From: Zanthoxylum bungeanum
Lineage: Eukaryota; Streptophyta; Magnoliopsida; Sapindales; Rutaceae
Length of the DNA stretch: 64,000 nucleotides
NCBI GenBank assembly: GCA_019454045.1
Contig: SKCR01021110.1
Coordinates: 1 to 64,000 of the forward strand
Reading direction: 5' to 3'
Position 1 is the first letter of the stretch. The number at the start of each line of letters is the position of its first letter. The position numbers and the translations under genes are program-made. Below, piece by piece: positions 23,874 to 37,030 of this stretch. Under the pieces are notes generated by a model that saw nothing but the letters and a program-made list of their open reading frames with translations, ran no database searches and was not told where the DNA came from.

Positions 23874-24808
23874 GGCAAACAGAGTATCACTTTGTTCCAT
23901 CCTTGATGAGCATAAGCTCAAAGGGGACAACTACAATGAATGGTTTAGAAACCTTTAAAATTATCTTACGACAAGAAAAGATTTTTTATGCTCTTAAAAT
24001 ACCATTTCCCTCGGAACTCGCAGAAGATGCTGACCAAGATACATTTAATGTTTGGAAGAAACACGTCGATGATGATAAGCAAACAGGTTTCATAATGCTT
24101 GGCTCTATGTCGGACGAATTTCAGAAAGCTCACGAAGATATGGATGCTCAAACCATCATCTTTCACTTGAAGGAGTTGTATGCAACTTCTGTTCATACCG
24201 TGAGATTCCAAGTGTCATGTGCCTTATTCCAAACAAGGTATAAGGAAGGATCTGTTAGTGGACATGTGCTTAAGATGATTGGCCACATTGAAAAAATAGC
24301 CAACCTCGGGTTCATCATGGATCATGAGATAGGTCACGATCTAATTCTTCAGTCCTTACCAAAAGAATTCTCTAACTTTATTATGCAGTTTCATCTGTCT
24401 GATAAAGAAGCTAATTTAGCAGAATTGCACAATCTGATAAAGCAATCAGAGAAGGACTTGAAACCGGAGCTTAAAACCTCCGTCATACTTACGGGTACAG
24501 ACTTGAAGCCAGGAGGCGTAAAGAAAAATAAGGGCAAGACCAAGGCTCCAGATCACCTAATGCCCAATGGTATGGTGGAGAAGAAAAATGGAAATGGGAA
24601 ATATTTCTTTTGTGGAAATAAGGGTCATTGGAAGAAAGACTGCAGATCCTTGAAAACCAAGGAAGTTAGGGAAGCCCAAGAGGCCAAGAAGCCCAATGCT
24701 TCAGGTATGTTGTATATGATTGAACTATATTCTCAAAACTCTAAACCTTCTACTTCGGTGATTGACACCGGTTGTGGGACTCACTTGTGTAACAATGTCA
24801 AGGCCTGA
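23874..24808 (+). pseudogene. gag: Gag of copia element C (one frameshift)
   Basis: Gag is the capsid/nucleocapsid protein of the retrotransposon particle. The start is the ATG at 23,874 (Met-Ala-Asn-Arg-Val-Ser), which opens the typical copia gag N-terminus with a Lys-Leu-Lys-Gly-Asp-Asn-Tyr-Asn-Glu-Trp motif. After 28 codons it meets a TAA at about 23,958, and the frame resumes in the +1-shifted frame that stays open to 24,808. Downstream are the capsid-like helical segment and a zinc knuckle at about 24,609-24,650: Cys-Gly-Asn-Lys-Gly-His-Trp-Lys-Lys-Asp-Cys, preceded by Phe where the first Cys-x2 is expected. The protease motif Asp-Thr-Gly is near 24,763. The frame ends at a stop near 24,806 created by another single-base shift. 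Confidence 0.85.
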
Positions 24809-25361
24809 GAAACAGTAGGAGACTCCGTCATGCAGAGGTTGACTTACGCATGAGTAATGGAGCAAAACTGGCTGCATTGTACGTGTGGACTTATTTATTA
24901 GTTTTTCCGAATGGTTTAGTTTTAGACTTAGAAGATTGTGTTTATGTACCTTCTCTAGTAAAGAACATCATTTCAATTTCTTCTTTATGTAATAAAGGCT
25001 TTTCATGCCTAATAAGTTGTAATGAATGTTCTATTTATTTCAATGAAATAAAATATGGAGATTGTATTTTGAATAATGGTATCTATGTCTTACAAACTAA
25101 CAAAGAATGTTCAACCTCTATTATATACAACGTTAACTCGAATAATCTCAATGAATCACTTCTATGGCACAGTCGCTTAGGTTATATCAATGAAACAAGA
25201 TTAACTAAGCTACATAAGGATGGGTATTTCAAACCCTTCAAATATAAACCTTATGGAACTTGTGAGTCTTGTTTACTTGGTAAAATGACCAAATTACCCT
25301 TCAAAGGTAAAAGACATCGTGTAGCGGAGAAATTAGAACTCATACACCCTGATGTATGTCG
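24798..25361 (+). pseudogene. pol: Protease end and integrase N-terminus of element C
   Basis: In the frame after the shift near 24,800 the protein continues with the protease C-terminal motif (Asn-Gly-Ala-Lys-Leu, then a Val-Tyr-Val-Pro segment at about 24,940) and the integrase zinc-binding region. That region contains a His-Ser-Arg-Leu-Gly motif near 25,170 and a Cys-Glu-Ser-Cys pair near 25,261-25,272. It reaches the first catalytic region of the integrase core (Leu-Ile-His-Pro-Asp) and is cut by the insertion of element B at 25,362. The reading continues at 35,079. The Asp normally preceded by Thr is preceded by Pro here. Confidence 0.85.
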
Positions 25362-27330
25362 TGTTGGGTTTCTAATTAGTCCTGAGGATCAATTCAAGCA
25401 AGAAACATATATGTGAATACTCGTAAAAGCATGGCGGAATCATACTTACAATGATCGGTTATGCGATGCGAGGAACGATAAAAATTCTTCAAGCTTTTGG
25501 CTCCTTGAACTCTCGGCTTTCTTCAAAATTTGAGCTCCAAATTTCGGCCATGGTAGTTCACCAAGCTCCAAGCTTCGTGTTGTGATTCCATGCCCACGGG
25601 TGGGTTTCCCTATCACCTTCGCAAGACCCTTAAGAGTGCTAGATCTTGTGAAAATTTGCAATAAATCTTCACTTTGCTTCTTCCATGCTCACGGCATTAT
25701 GAAGAAAAATGGGAGAGAAATGTCTTGGCCCTTGGCCAAAACAATAGAGAGGAAAGAGATTGAGTTTTTGTGTGTTGGTTGTGAACAAATTGATTTTCCA
25801 AAAATCTAATACCATTTCACTTTCAAAAAGTCAAGTCATTAAAGCCACAACCACCTCCATCACTATTCACATCAAAAGTGACTAGACATCACATCACTCA
25901 AAGTGACAAGTGATTTGATGCTTGATCTGAATTGTGGGCAGCACTTGAATTCGAAATGCGAGTGCGTCCGCAAACACTCCCGGGCTCGGGTTCGCTAATT
26001 CCGAATTAAAGAATTTTTCGTTGCGACGTAATTAAATAATTATGCCTAGCAAAATTACTATTCACATCACTAACGAATTAATTCTAAATTAACTCGTTCA
26101 CCAGAATTAAAATCTAATTTTAATTCCGCGTCGAAATCCAATTTCGTATAATATATCGAATATATTATTTATCGATTAATTCTAAATTAATCGTTCTCTC
26201 TCTTTAAATAATATTTTATCCCAGATAAAATATCTCCGCAATTAATCCCAGATTAATTTTCTCTCTCTTATAATTAATCCCAGATTAATAAAGTTCGAGT
26301 CATACGTCATCGGTGAATCTTCGGGAAGCGACCCATGAGATCCCCGGATATGTTGGCAGTAAATCCGGTCGTCGGACTATCTGAACACGTACGTACCTAG
26401 TACTACATTTTTACCGATTTAAAAGACATGGTTGGCTTCTAGCAAAGCACCGTGTCTACCCAATTCTCCAGAAATATTCTTACTGGAATATGTGATCTAT
26501 ATCAGGCGTAGTATACGTAGTATTGCCTATTACGATCCAGTATCGGATTTCACGTGCAAGGCCTGGGGTTGAAATTGTGTCTGCCCCGTACGAAGCACAT
26601 ATCAGATCTCTGGTAACTAGTCTCTATTATCGGATAATCATGACCTAGTCATATTATCCCGATGACTGCAGTACATAAGAGCACCAGTTCCGTATCCTAC
26701 GTCATCATCTCCACTATGACTGGAGTGATACTTCCATCTCGACATCACACCCAATACACTACAATTCTCAATATACCCAGAAGAGGCGTACACAGAACCT
26801 GTTAAAGCCCTGGACGACCAAAACCAAAGTATTTGATTGTCGCAAGTATTAGCGGTGCAAGTCTCAGGTTAAGACCAAATACACCTACCCTGATTCGGAC
26901 TTTCATAGACACATAGTCATACTACCAATGGAATTCTGAGGGGTCTATCCAGAGCGAAGCTATTCCCGTACCATCGGTAAACACAACCTCCTATTACACT
27001 TGCATGAGTATCCAATACCCAAATATATGAGAACTATGATGTTATGCTCCCACAATGCGCACAAGTGTAATACTAGTCTTTTACGCATTATCGATGTCCA
27101 ATCTCAATAATACTCTGACTAGGGTAATTTAATGATTAAACCTTCGTGGATTGATACTGTCTCATATCATCTCAATCCAGAACTAATCATAAGGACCTTT
27201 TATCATTTATACATCTTGGTAATCTAATTACAAATGATAAAAAAGCAATTTCCTTTATCACATAGTTAATTTGTACAATAACACCATGATCTGTACAAAT
27301 AGTGATGCTATGGGCCATAATTGTCCAACA
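25362..27330 (-). mobile_element. 3' LTR of element B
   Basis: It spans 1,969 bp. On the plus strand it reads TGTTGGGTTTC to TTGTCCAACA. It is followed on the plus strand by ATCTCCCACTT, the reverse complement of the polypurine tract. The ORF 25,582-25,809 recurs in the other LTR (33,495-33,722), is nearly identical there, and matches no protein I know. Confidence 0.9.
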
Positions 27331-27341
27331 ATCTCCCACTT
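27331..27341 (-). promoter_or_regulatory. Polypurine tract of element B
   Basis: On the minus strand it reads AAGTGGGAGAT, adjoining the 3' LTR, identical to that of element A. Confidence 0.85.
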
Positions 27342-30300
27342 CGCCTATAGCCAATCACTCAAGTGTCCTACACCCGAACTATGTACGGTTCGCTGAAACT
27401 TCTGTTAAGGAAAGGCTTTCGTCAGCAGATTTGCATGATTATCATCTCATGCGATTTATTCGATCATCACATCGCCACGATGTATGATCCGAACAAATCA
27501 GATGAATAGTCGAAGTATATATCTGGATCATTGATGAGACCATTAATTCTTTAGCCTGCACTGTAGCCTAGCTCAGCTACTAACAGAACTACTCCTAATC
27601 TGATTAGGATTATAATCGACCCAAATGGATTCTATTGCTGCCTCAGTTGTAGTAATAACCCGCTTTTGTTGTTTATTCGGAAACAGTATCTTGCTCGGAA
27701 GATTTTCAGCTCACTGTTTCGTTATTCAAACTGTATAGTACCGTTGTTACGATTTATAGTCGTTGTTATCGGTTTGGAAACTTGCTGTAGTGAACCCAGT
27801 CACTTCAAGTTCTCATTCTCCATAGTATAAGAAAGCATCCTTAGTTCATCTAAGATACTGAAGGATGTTCTTAACATCAATCCAGTGACCATCACTTGGA
27901 TTCGCCCGATTGTGACTCCATATGCTCAAAGCGTATGAGACACCAGGTCGTGTACATTTATTTCAATGTACGAGTTCTTGGAGAGTACCAACAACTTTTA
28001 GATCTATCCCAGTAGATCTTTATTCCTAGAATAAAGGTTGTTTCTCCCAAGAATTCTATGGAGAATTTTCATGAAAGCCAAGCTTTCACCGATTGTATTA
28101 TGGGAATATCATTTCCAAGAAATGATGTGTCATCATTTATTTAGGACATTATTGTCAGTGCACTCCCACTAACCCTCTTATATACACAAGAATCATTTTC
28201 GTTTTGAATTAAATCATATACCATTATGATTACATCAAAATGTTTGTTCCAAGAACGCTATGTTTGCTTCAATCCATCCATGGATCGAATTAACCTGCAA
28301 ACCTTGTTTGCTAGTTTTGGTACGACAAAACCGTCAGGATGTTGTAAACATCCTCCAAAAGGTTTCCGTTAAGGAAAGCGATTTTGGCATTCAGCTGCCA
28401 TATTTCATAAATGAAACATGCAGCATTAGCAAGCATTATCCAAATGGATTTAACCATGGCAACGAGTAAAAGGTTTCGTCGTAATCTACACAATGTTGAT
28501 AACGATACCTTTTCGCTACAAGCCCAGCTTAGTACATTGGTATGTTGCCTTCCATGTATGTCTTCATTGAAGACTCATACAGTACCAATAGGCACAATGC
28601 CTTGCAGTACATCAACTAGTATCCAAACTTAGTTGGTATACATGTAATCCATTTCGGACATCATGGAACTTTCCCATAATAGGGAGTCGATACCTTGTAT
28701 CACTTCCTCATACGTAGTCAGTTCGTATTCCTTAATAAGATTGACATCTTTATGAGGTGAGATCAGAAACCCATACCTCCCAGGTTGTTTTCTGACTCTC
28801 TCCGACCTACGCGGTTCTTGTGTATTCGAAGATTATTGGTATAGTTTCATCCTTGATGAACTATTTGTGTTCTATTAAGGAATCGGTGCCTGGAACAGTA
28901 TTACTCCAATTTTTATCGAATTTTAATTTCCTCCCACTTACCACTGCATATCGGTATTCCTCTTAGGAAAATCGAATGGCGAGCAACAATTACATTGTTC
29001 TTTTGTGAGTTGTATAAGTACTATACTTTGGTTTCCCTAGGATAACCTACATATTAGGCACTTATCCGATTTGGGTTCTAGTTTGGTATCATCCAAACAT
29101 ATGCCTAGCATTCCCAAATCTTCAGGAATGAGAAAACCCAGTTTCTTTCCTGTTCATATCTAATATGAAATCTGTCAAACAGATTTTATGGAACCTTATT
29201 AAAAATAAGTTATGCACTGTTAAATGTGTATCCTTTGAAGGAAATGGTAGCTCAGAGCGACTCATGATTAACCTTATCATGTCCAACAAAATTCGGTTTC
29301 TCCGTTCAGACACATCGTCATAAAACTGACGTGTTCCGGGAGGAGTCCTCATTGAAAGAATACTATACTCTTTCAAGTAATCGAGAAACTTATTGCTTAA
29401 GTATTTTCATCATGGTCCAATCATAATGTTTTTAATACTTTAGCCGATCTGTTTGTCTACTTCGTGTCGAAACTCTTTGATTAATCAAAAGTTTCCGATT
29501 CGTGTTTCAAAAGAAACATATAACCATAACGCGATGCCACATCCGTAAAGGTTTCAAAGTATTCATATCCATCTCTAGCCTAGCTAGACATGGGCCTACT
29601 TACGTCACTATGAACGAGGGCTAACAGATCGGTGGCACTTACACTTTTACCAAGTAAAGGTGTTTTAGGCACTTTGCCTAATAAACTAGATTCGTAGACA
29701 TCATTTGAATAGAATCAAATCCGTCCTAGTATCCACTCTTCAAAAGTGTGGATATACGAGTCTTGTTTAATGTGTCCCAGACAACGATTCCACTTTTAAG
29801 TCTCAACTGATTAAATCAGTTTGAGCTATTTGTTTGTCCTGTTATACGTTTGAGATTTATTTATATTCAAAAAATAAATATTGTTATTCACATCTAATGT
29901 GGTTATCTCAATATCATCTTTATAAAATAAAACATTTTAGTGTTCTAGAATATAAAGGTATACCCACAACGGGTTAAACCCTGATATAGAGATAATGTAT
30001 CTAGTCAAACTAGTTACATTTTAACAGTTTCCTAATTTAAGTACACACCCGAAGGGTAGTTCCTAAACTTAGGTTTCTACGGTTAAAACAGCGACTGTCG
30101 TCCCGTTTCCAATCCACAGATAAATCTCAACTGAAGTCAGTATCCTGCTTATAGCACATTCTGCACATCAGTACATATTTATGTACCACTTTTAGTATCT
30201 AAAATCCAATTTTAATACTAGTAGTGAACATATTTATGACAAACATACTTGAAGTCAGAGCCTTGCCCATCTTCAATTCCTTCATGTCTGCTTTGTCCAT

Positions 30301-30530
30301 ACGGCAGTCACGCTTCAGTGACCCCGTTTGCCAAAATTTAGGCAGACATCTTGGGATATGTGCTTTGTCTTCTCAGAAGATTATAATGACTTTGCCTTTG
30401 CCCTTTTCCACACCCATAAGCCTTTGGCCAAGCCTTGGCCTTCTGGAATGTCGAAGTAAGATGCGCATTGCGCTTCTTGCCTTATTGCAAACTTTGGCTT
30501 TGTCTTCTTGAGACTAGCCATTAACTCTCC
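27342..30530 (-). pseudogene. Decayed gag-pol of element B
   Basis: Read on the minus strand it contains a short gag tail with a broken zinc knuckle (near 30,330; the second Cys has become Phe) and a protease remnant near 30,000-30,150. The integrase C-terminal Thr-Pro-Pro-Gly-Thr and Val-Ser-Glu-Arg-Arg-Asn motifs are near 29,290-29,350. An RT palm segment is at about 28,311-28,490 and the RNase H end is near 27,350-27,480. The expected YVDD reads as a stop followed by Ile-Asn-Asp-Asp near 28,150. Stops and shifts are frequent. As in A, only the C-terminal end of gag is present. Confidence 0.8.
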
Positions 30531-33260
30531 AAGAGTTTACTATTGCAATTTAGTACTTCTAAGATCTAAGAATAGATCTATGAAGATCCTTCAATTTCAA
30601 TATCATACTATAAGGATCTAATCCTTAGTTCTGATTAAGAAATTAAGGAGTCTATTTGGCAAGCATAATGGATTAAGCACTAAAGTTATCATCACATGAA
30701 TATTCCAAATATTATGTTCAACTATTTGCTTAACTCCGGGCTTAGGCCTAAGATTTTATTTTATCAAAGAAAGTAACTTCTTAGTTTCCAGGATTATCCT
30801 GAAGTTTTATTCCCAATTTGAAAATTAAAGTCGTTTAAATACATTTTCACCCAGGATTATGTTTTAAACATTAATCTTTCAATTATCTTGATTCTAATAG
30901 TCCAATTATTTAATCAAAAATTTTCAGTACTATTTATTATAATGATTACTATAGTCTAACTATATAATCAACTATAATTTAATAGTTTAAATTCAATTAT
31001 GTTGATTAATATAATCCAATTATAAAATCAACTATTAATTGAAATGGTTAATTCAAATATATTGATTACTAAAATCCAATTATATAATCAACTATAAATG
31101 AAATAGTTTGAATACAGTCCAACAGTTTATTTAAAACAACATTAAATATTAGTCCAACTAATATATTAATGTAACGACGAAAAATTTGAAATGAGCGCGT
31201 ATTGCAAGTGACTAAACGAATATTGCAAATTTAATACTTGCCTCCCACTATTTTTCGGCGAGCCTCTAACCCTCTGCTGAGTACTCGGGAAACCTTGTTT
31301 CCTAGTGGGATAGGATCCCGTTAAATAACACACAATTCTGACTTTGGCCAACAAATTGTATAATAATTAACTAGGTAGATCTCTAAGATCAATTGGATCC
31401 CATCCAATTCCTAAATCCAGTAGGTGGACATCCAAGTCCGAAACATATATCTTATATATGCCAATATATCCAATATATTGCCTAACCTTTTTCCTCTGAA
31501 TCAATTAAGCCTTGGCTTTGGCACAACAAACATAATGATCCCAGTTAAGCTGAACCCATTGACCATGGAAAGCTTCATAATCGATGTCGATGGACAAGTG
31601 ATCTTGACTTTGGCCAATAAATCACAACTTGGACAAGACACCGATATGGAACAAAGCCTTCATGATTCAAACACATCTGCGACGGACAAAGGTCTTGACT
31701 TTGGCCAACAAACCAGTGCCAGTCTTGGATCTTCAGTAAGAATCACTCAATGGAAGGAAAAACGCTTAATATGTTTTGAGGGTTTTTCGCGTAATTGGCA
31801 ACCAATTTATTATCTTTGTTAAGGTCTCATCATCATACACCCTTAAATATGCATTCTAAATACATAATAAGGCGCATATAAATAAATAAAATAATGATAT
31901 GCGGATGGATATTTAACACATTATTCCTAGAACAAATCTCTCCCTTTCCTCTCTCCCGCTAGCACAAGTATTACTTCTACCCAATTACATAACACTTCTA
32001 AAGAAACCTCATTTACATTGAGGGGAATAGGTGAGAAGAGAAATACAAAGAGTAAGGAGGTAATAGGCTGGACACGCAGGTCCAATTTAATAAATTCTAA
32101 ATTTATTACAACAATTTCCAAAATTGCCCTCACACATCTAATATCCATCTGATATACATTATTCATACATCGCAACCATGTATTCACACAAGCATGTTAT
32201 CAATCAATCTAATCCAATTAATTAATCTGATAATTAATGACCATCCAATGTTCAAACAACGATTTGATTTTGAGCGAGTCCAACTCGTTTTGCGAATAAG
32301 TACTCAAAGTACGAATTCTTGAATTAAATTAAAATACAACAATAAATCCAATTTAATTTGTATTTAATACTAATTCTATATTTAATTCCAAATTAAATAT
32401 TACACTTTATTAATGTGCCTTTACGACTTATATTCCAAATCTAATCGTTACGGGTCTCAAAGCCCGATTAACATCCAATGTTAATTTAATTAAAGTCCAA
32501 TGGGCTTTTAATTAATTTCATAAGGCATGGACTTTTGGTCAATATGGGTCAAACCCAAATACCAAAGCCCATTTAAGGAATCACCCTTATTTGCCAAGAA
32601 ACCAATTTAGGCCCAATTAAAATATTAAAGGTCCATTAAGTCATAATTGGACTTTATGGATATGGTTTTGGGCCCAATTGGATCCAACCAATTAGCCTAA
32701 ACCAAACTTGGCCCAACCAAGCCCATTAAGCCCAATTACAACTTTACAAGCCCAATTCCAAATTTGGCCCAATTAATTAAATTACAAAATTCCAAATTTT
32801 CACAATTAATTAATTTAAAGTGTATGCCATAATTAATTAACCAAATTAACATTTCCAAAATACTAATTCACTCAATTAATTATGCTCATAATCATCAACA
32901 TATGTCCAACACATTTGAATCAAAAAATCACATCATTTTACATGCTTCAAGTCACGGTAATTTGGGGTTTTTCATGTCCAATTCGGTTTCAATCCAATTA
33001 AATCCACAATACACATTACCCAATGTTTTCCAACTCATCCAATGATCAAATAACAAAACATACCATGACATTAGGGCATTGCATACATTCGGCCAAGCCT
33101 CACATATTGGGGAAAAATTGATCCAATCAATATTTCATGAAATTGATCATATACAACTTCAATACATCATCATTCAAGCATACTCAATCAACCAATTTTA
33201 TCAAATCATGCTCAAATTGATTTTGCCCAATTTTACGCTAATTCATTTCATGCTCAAAAT
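30531..33260 (-). other. Noncoding leader of element B
   Basis: This is the counterpart of the A leader on the minus strand, with TTGGCCAA-containing repeats near 31,345, 31,610 and 31,690 and the hairpin block near 31,280-31,320. The ORF at 31,424-31,822 crosses these repeats and is fortuitous. Confidence 0.65.
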
Positions 33261-33273
33261 GGCTCTGATACCA
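33261..33273 (-). promoter_or_regulatory. Primer-binding site, Met tRNA (element B)
   Basis: The minus strand reads TGGTATCAGAGCC one base inside the 5' LTR end. Confidence 0.9.
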
Positions 33274-33274
33274 T

Positions 33275-35073
33275 TGTTGGGTTTCTAATTAGTCCCAAGG
33301 ATCAATTCAAGCAAGAAACATATATGTGAATACTCGTAAAAGCATGGCAGAATCATACTTACAACGATCGGTTATGCGATGCGAGGAACGAAAAAGATTC
33401 TTCAAGCTTTTGGCTCCTTGAACTCTAGGCTTTCTTCAAATTTTGAGCTCCAAATTTCGGCCATGGTAGTTCACCAAGCTCCAAGCTTCGTGTTGTGATT
33501 CCATGCCCACGGGTGGGTTTCCCTATCACCTTCGCAAGACCCCTAAGAGTGCTAGCTCTTGTGAAAATTTGCAACAAATCTTCACTTTGCTTCTTCCATG
33601 CTCACGGCATTATGAAGAAAAATGGGAGAGAAATGTCTTGGCCATTGGCCAAAACAATAGAGAGGAAAGAGATTGAGTTTTTGTGTGTTGGTTGTGAAAA
33701 AATTGATTTTCCAAAAATCTAATACCATTTCACTTTCAAAAAGTCAAGGCATTAAAGCCACAACCACCTCCATCACTATTCACATCAAAAGTGACTAGAC
33801 ATCACATCACTCAAAGTGACAAGTGATTTGACGCTTGATGTGACTTGTGGGCCGCACTTGAATTCGAAATGCGAGTGCGCCCGTAAATACTCCCGGGCTC
33901 GAGTTCGCTAATTCAGAATTAACAAATTTTCCATTGCGACGTAATTAAATAATTATGCCTAGCAAAATTACTATTCACATCTCTAACGAATTAATTCTAA
34001 ATTAACTCGTTCACCAGAATTAAAATCTAATTTTAATTCCGCGTCGAAATCCAATTTCGTATAATATATCGAATATATTATTTATCGATTAATTCCAAAT
34101 TAATCGTTCTCTCTCTTTAAATAATATTTTATCCCAGATAAAATATCTCCGCAATTAATCCCAGATTAATTTTCTCTCTCTTATAATTAATCCGAGATTA
34201 ATAAAGTGTGAGTCATACGTCATCGGTGAATCTTCGGGAAACGACCCATGAGATCCCCAGATATGTTGGCAGTAAATCCGGTCGTCGGACTATCCGAACA
34301 CGTACATACCTAGTACTACGTTTTTACCGATTTACAAGACATGGTTGGCTTCTAGCAAAACATCGTGTCTACCCAATTCTCCAGAAATTTTCTTACTGGA
34401 ATATGTGATCTATATCAGGCGTAGTATCCGTAGTATTGCGTATTACGATCCAGTATCGGATTTCATGTGCAAGGCCTGGGGCTGGAATTGTGTCTGCCCC
34501 GTACGAAGCACATATCGGATCTCTGGTAACTAGTCTCTATTATCGGATAATCATGACCTAGTCATATTATCCTGATGACTGCAGTACATAAGAGCACCAG
34601 TTTCGTATCCTATGTGATCATCATCTCCACTATGACTGAAGTGATACTTCCAACTCGACATCACACCCAATACACTATGATTCTCAATATACCCAGAGCG
34701 AAGCTGTTTCCGTACCATCGGTAAACACAACCTCCTATTACACTTGCATGAGTATCATATACCCAAATATATGAGAACTATGCTGTTATGCTTCCACAAT
34801 GTGCACAAGTGTAATACTAGTCTTTTACGCATTATAGATGTCCAATCTCGATAATACTCTGACTAGGGATATTTAATGATTAAACCTTCGTGGATTGATA
34901 CTGTCTCATATCATCTCAATCCGGAACTAACCATAAAGACCTTCTATCATTTATACATCTTGGTAATCTAATTACAAATGATAAAAGAGCAATTTCCTTT
35001 GTCATATAGTTAATTTGTACAATAACACCATGATCTGTACAAATAGTGATGCTATGGCCATAATTGTCCAACA
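33275..35073 (-). mobile_element. 5' LTR of element B
   Basis: It spans 1,799 bp and is homologous to 25,362-27,330. It is shorter because the segment equivalent to 26,777-26,948 is absent, the join lying at a CCAGA shared by both ends of the deleted piece. This indicates a deletion between short direct repeats after insertion. Confidence 0.9.
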
Positions 35074-35078
35074 TGCAG

Positions 35079-37030
35079 ACCAATGTCAGTCACCGCTAGA
35101 GGTGGATTCTCCTACTTCATTACCTTTATCGATGATCATTCGCGATATGGGTATGTGTACCTTATGCGGTACAAATCCGAAGCCTTTGAGAAATTCAAAG
35201 ACTTCAAGGCTGAAGTAGAAAACCAGCTTAATAAAAGTATTAAGTCACTAAGGTCTGACCGAGGTGGTGAATAATTAAGTAACGAATTTCAAGATTACTT
35301 GAGAGAAAATGGCATTGTTTCCCAGTGGACTCCTCCGGGAACACCACAGCATAATGGGGTCTCTAAAAGGAGAAATCAGACATTATTATATATGGTCCGA
35401 TCAATGATGCCAGACACGGATCTACCTCTTTCATTTTGGGGTCTTGCTTTAGAAGTTGCAACACTACTACTAAACCAAGTTCCTTCCAAGACTGTTAGTC
35501 AAACACCATATGAGTTATGGTCTTAGTTATCTAAGAGTTTGGGGATGTGACACATATGTCAAGCTTACACAAACTAACAAATTGGATGATAGGGTAGTTA
35601 AATGTAAGTTTGTAGGATATGCCTTGAACTCAAGAGCATACGTGTTCTACGTCCCAAATGAACAAAGAACATTTGTCTCACGAAATGCTAAATTTCTAGA
35701 GAATGAATTCCTTCTCAAGAAATATAGTGGGAGTAGACTTGACCGCGATGAGGTACGAGAAGAACAAACTAACATAGAACTTAACCTCAGGCCCATCAAA
35801 AGGGCAGCGACGGAACAACCACAAAGTTATGAACTCAAAAGGTCTGGTAAGGAATGACATGAGCCTGAAAGATATGGTTTCAATATTGATGAGGAACATG
35901 ATCAGGTCATTGATATTGATGATCCCACCAGTTATGACGAAGCAATGCGTGACATTGATTCAGTCAAGTGGCTTGAGGCCATGAAATCCGAAATAGACTC
36001 TAAGTATCAGAATCAAGTCTGGGACTTGGTAGATGCACCTGAAGGGATAAAACCCATAGGCTGCAAGTGGATTTACAAGTGTAAAACTAATGCAGAAGGC
36101 AACATCAAAACCTATAAGGGTAGGTTGGTGGCGAAAGGTTATAGATAAATCCAAGGAATTGACTATGACGAAACCTTCTTGCCTGTTACAATAATAAAGT
36201 CCATTCGAATTTTGCTGGCACTAGCTGCACACTTTGATTATGAGATTTGGCAGATGGATGTCAAAACAACTTTTCTTAATGGGAACCTCGTAGATGAAGT
36301 CTATATGACACAACCTGAGGGGTTTACATCTAAGGATGATCATAATAAAGTATACAAGCTTAAACGATCCATTTATGGACTCAAGCAAGCCTCCAGAAGT
36401 TGGAATATACGATTTGATGAGACAATCAAAGAATTTGACTTCATAAAAAATATAGACGAGCCTTCTGTTTATAGGAAAAGTAATGGGAGTGCTGTTGTAT
36501 TTCTTGTATTATATGTCGATGATATATTAATCACCGGGAATGATATTCCCATGATGCAAGCCACCAACAATGATTATCTCAAAATTTCTCCATGAAAGAT
36601 TTTGGAGAAGCAGCCTACATCATCGGCATTAAGATCTACCGTAAAATATCTAAGAGGTTGTTAGAACTTTCTCAATCTACGTACATAGATAAAGTTTTGA
36701 AAAGATTTAAAATGGAAGATTCCAAAAGAGGTAATTTACCTACTTGTCATGGAATCAAATTATCTAAGGAGCAATGTCCACATACTCCTTCAGATAGAGA
36801 GCGTATGAGTAGGATCCCTTATGCTTCAGCAATAGGATCAATCATGTACGCCATGCTATGTACAAGACCTGATGTCTCTTATACTCTTAGCATAACGAGC
36901 AGGTATCAGGAAAATCCTGGTGAGCAACTCTGGGCAGCTTTCAAAACAATCCTCAAGTATCTAAGAAGAACTAATGATGTGTATTTGTCATACGGAGATT
37001 GTTCTGAGATGAAAGTCATTGGTTACTATG
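35079..37030 (+). pseudogene. pol: Integrase core, reverse transcriptase and partial RNase H of element C
   Basis: The C polyprotein resumes after B. It shows the integrase core with Phe-Ile-Asp-Asp-His-Ser near 35,129 and Ser-Asp-Arg-Gly-Gly-Glu near 35,257, and the Pro-Gly-Thr-Pro-Gln-His-Asn-Gly segment near 35,335. The RT follows, with Pro-Ile-Gly-Cys-Lys-Trp near 36,055, a Gln-Met-Asp-Val-Lys-Thr motif near 36,252, the intact catalytic Tyr-Val-Asp-Asp near 36,513 and the Ile-Gly-Ser-Ile-Met-Tyr region near 36,833. Lesions are a stop near 35,272, a shift near 35,510-35,525, stops near 35,856, 36,146 and 36,593, and a further shift. RNase H is cut at 37,030, where LTR sequence begins. Confidence 0.88.

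Larger units (their letters stand above)
25362..35073 (-). mobile_element. Ty1/copia element B nested in integrase of C
   Basis: This complete but decayed element is on the minus strand, 9,712 bp, and belongs to the same family as A and E. The LTRs are 25,362-27,330 (3') and 33,275-35,073 (5'). The Met primer site is at 33,261-33,273 and the polypurine tract at 27,331-27,341. The flanks TGTCG (25,357-25,361) and TGCAG (35,074-35,078) look like a mutated 5-bp duplication; excising B restores the C integrase reading Asp-Val-Cys-Gly-Pro-Met-Ser. The 5' LTR has lost about 172 bp between CCAGA repeats. Confidence 0.9.

Noticed and set aside
31424..31822. 132-codon plus-strand ORF
   Set aside because: It is antisense to the B leader and spans the TTGGCCAA repeats. 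Similar short ORFs appear at 9,815-10,090 and 44,030-44,242 for the same reason.
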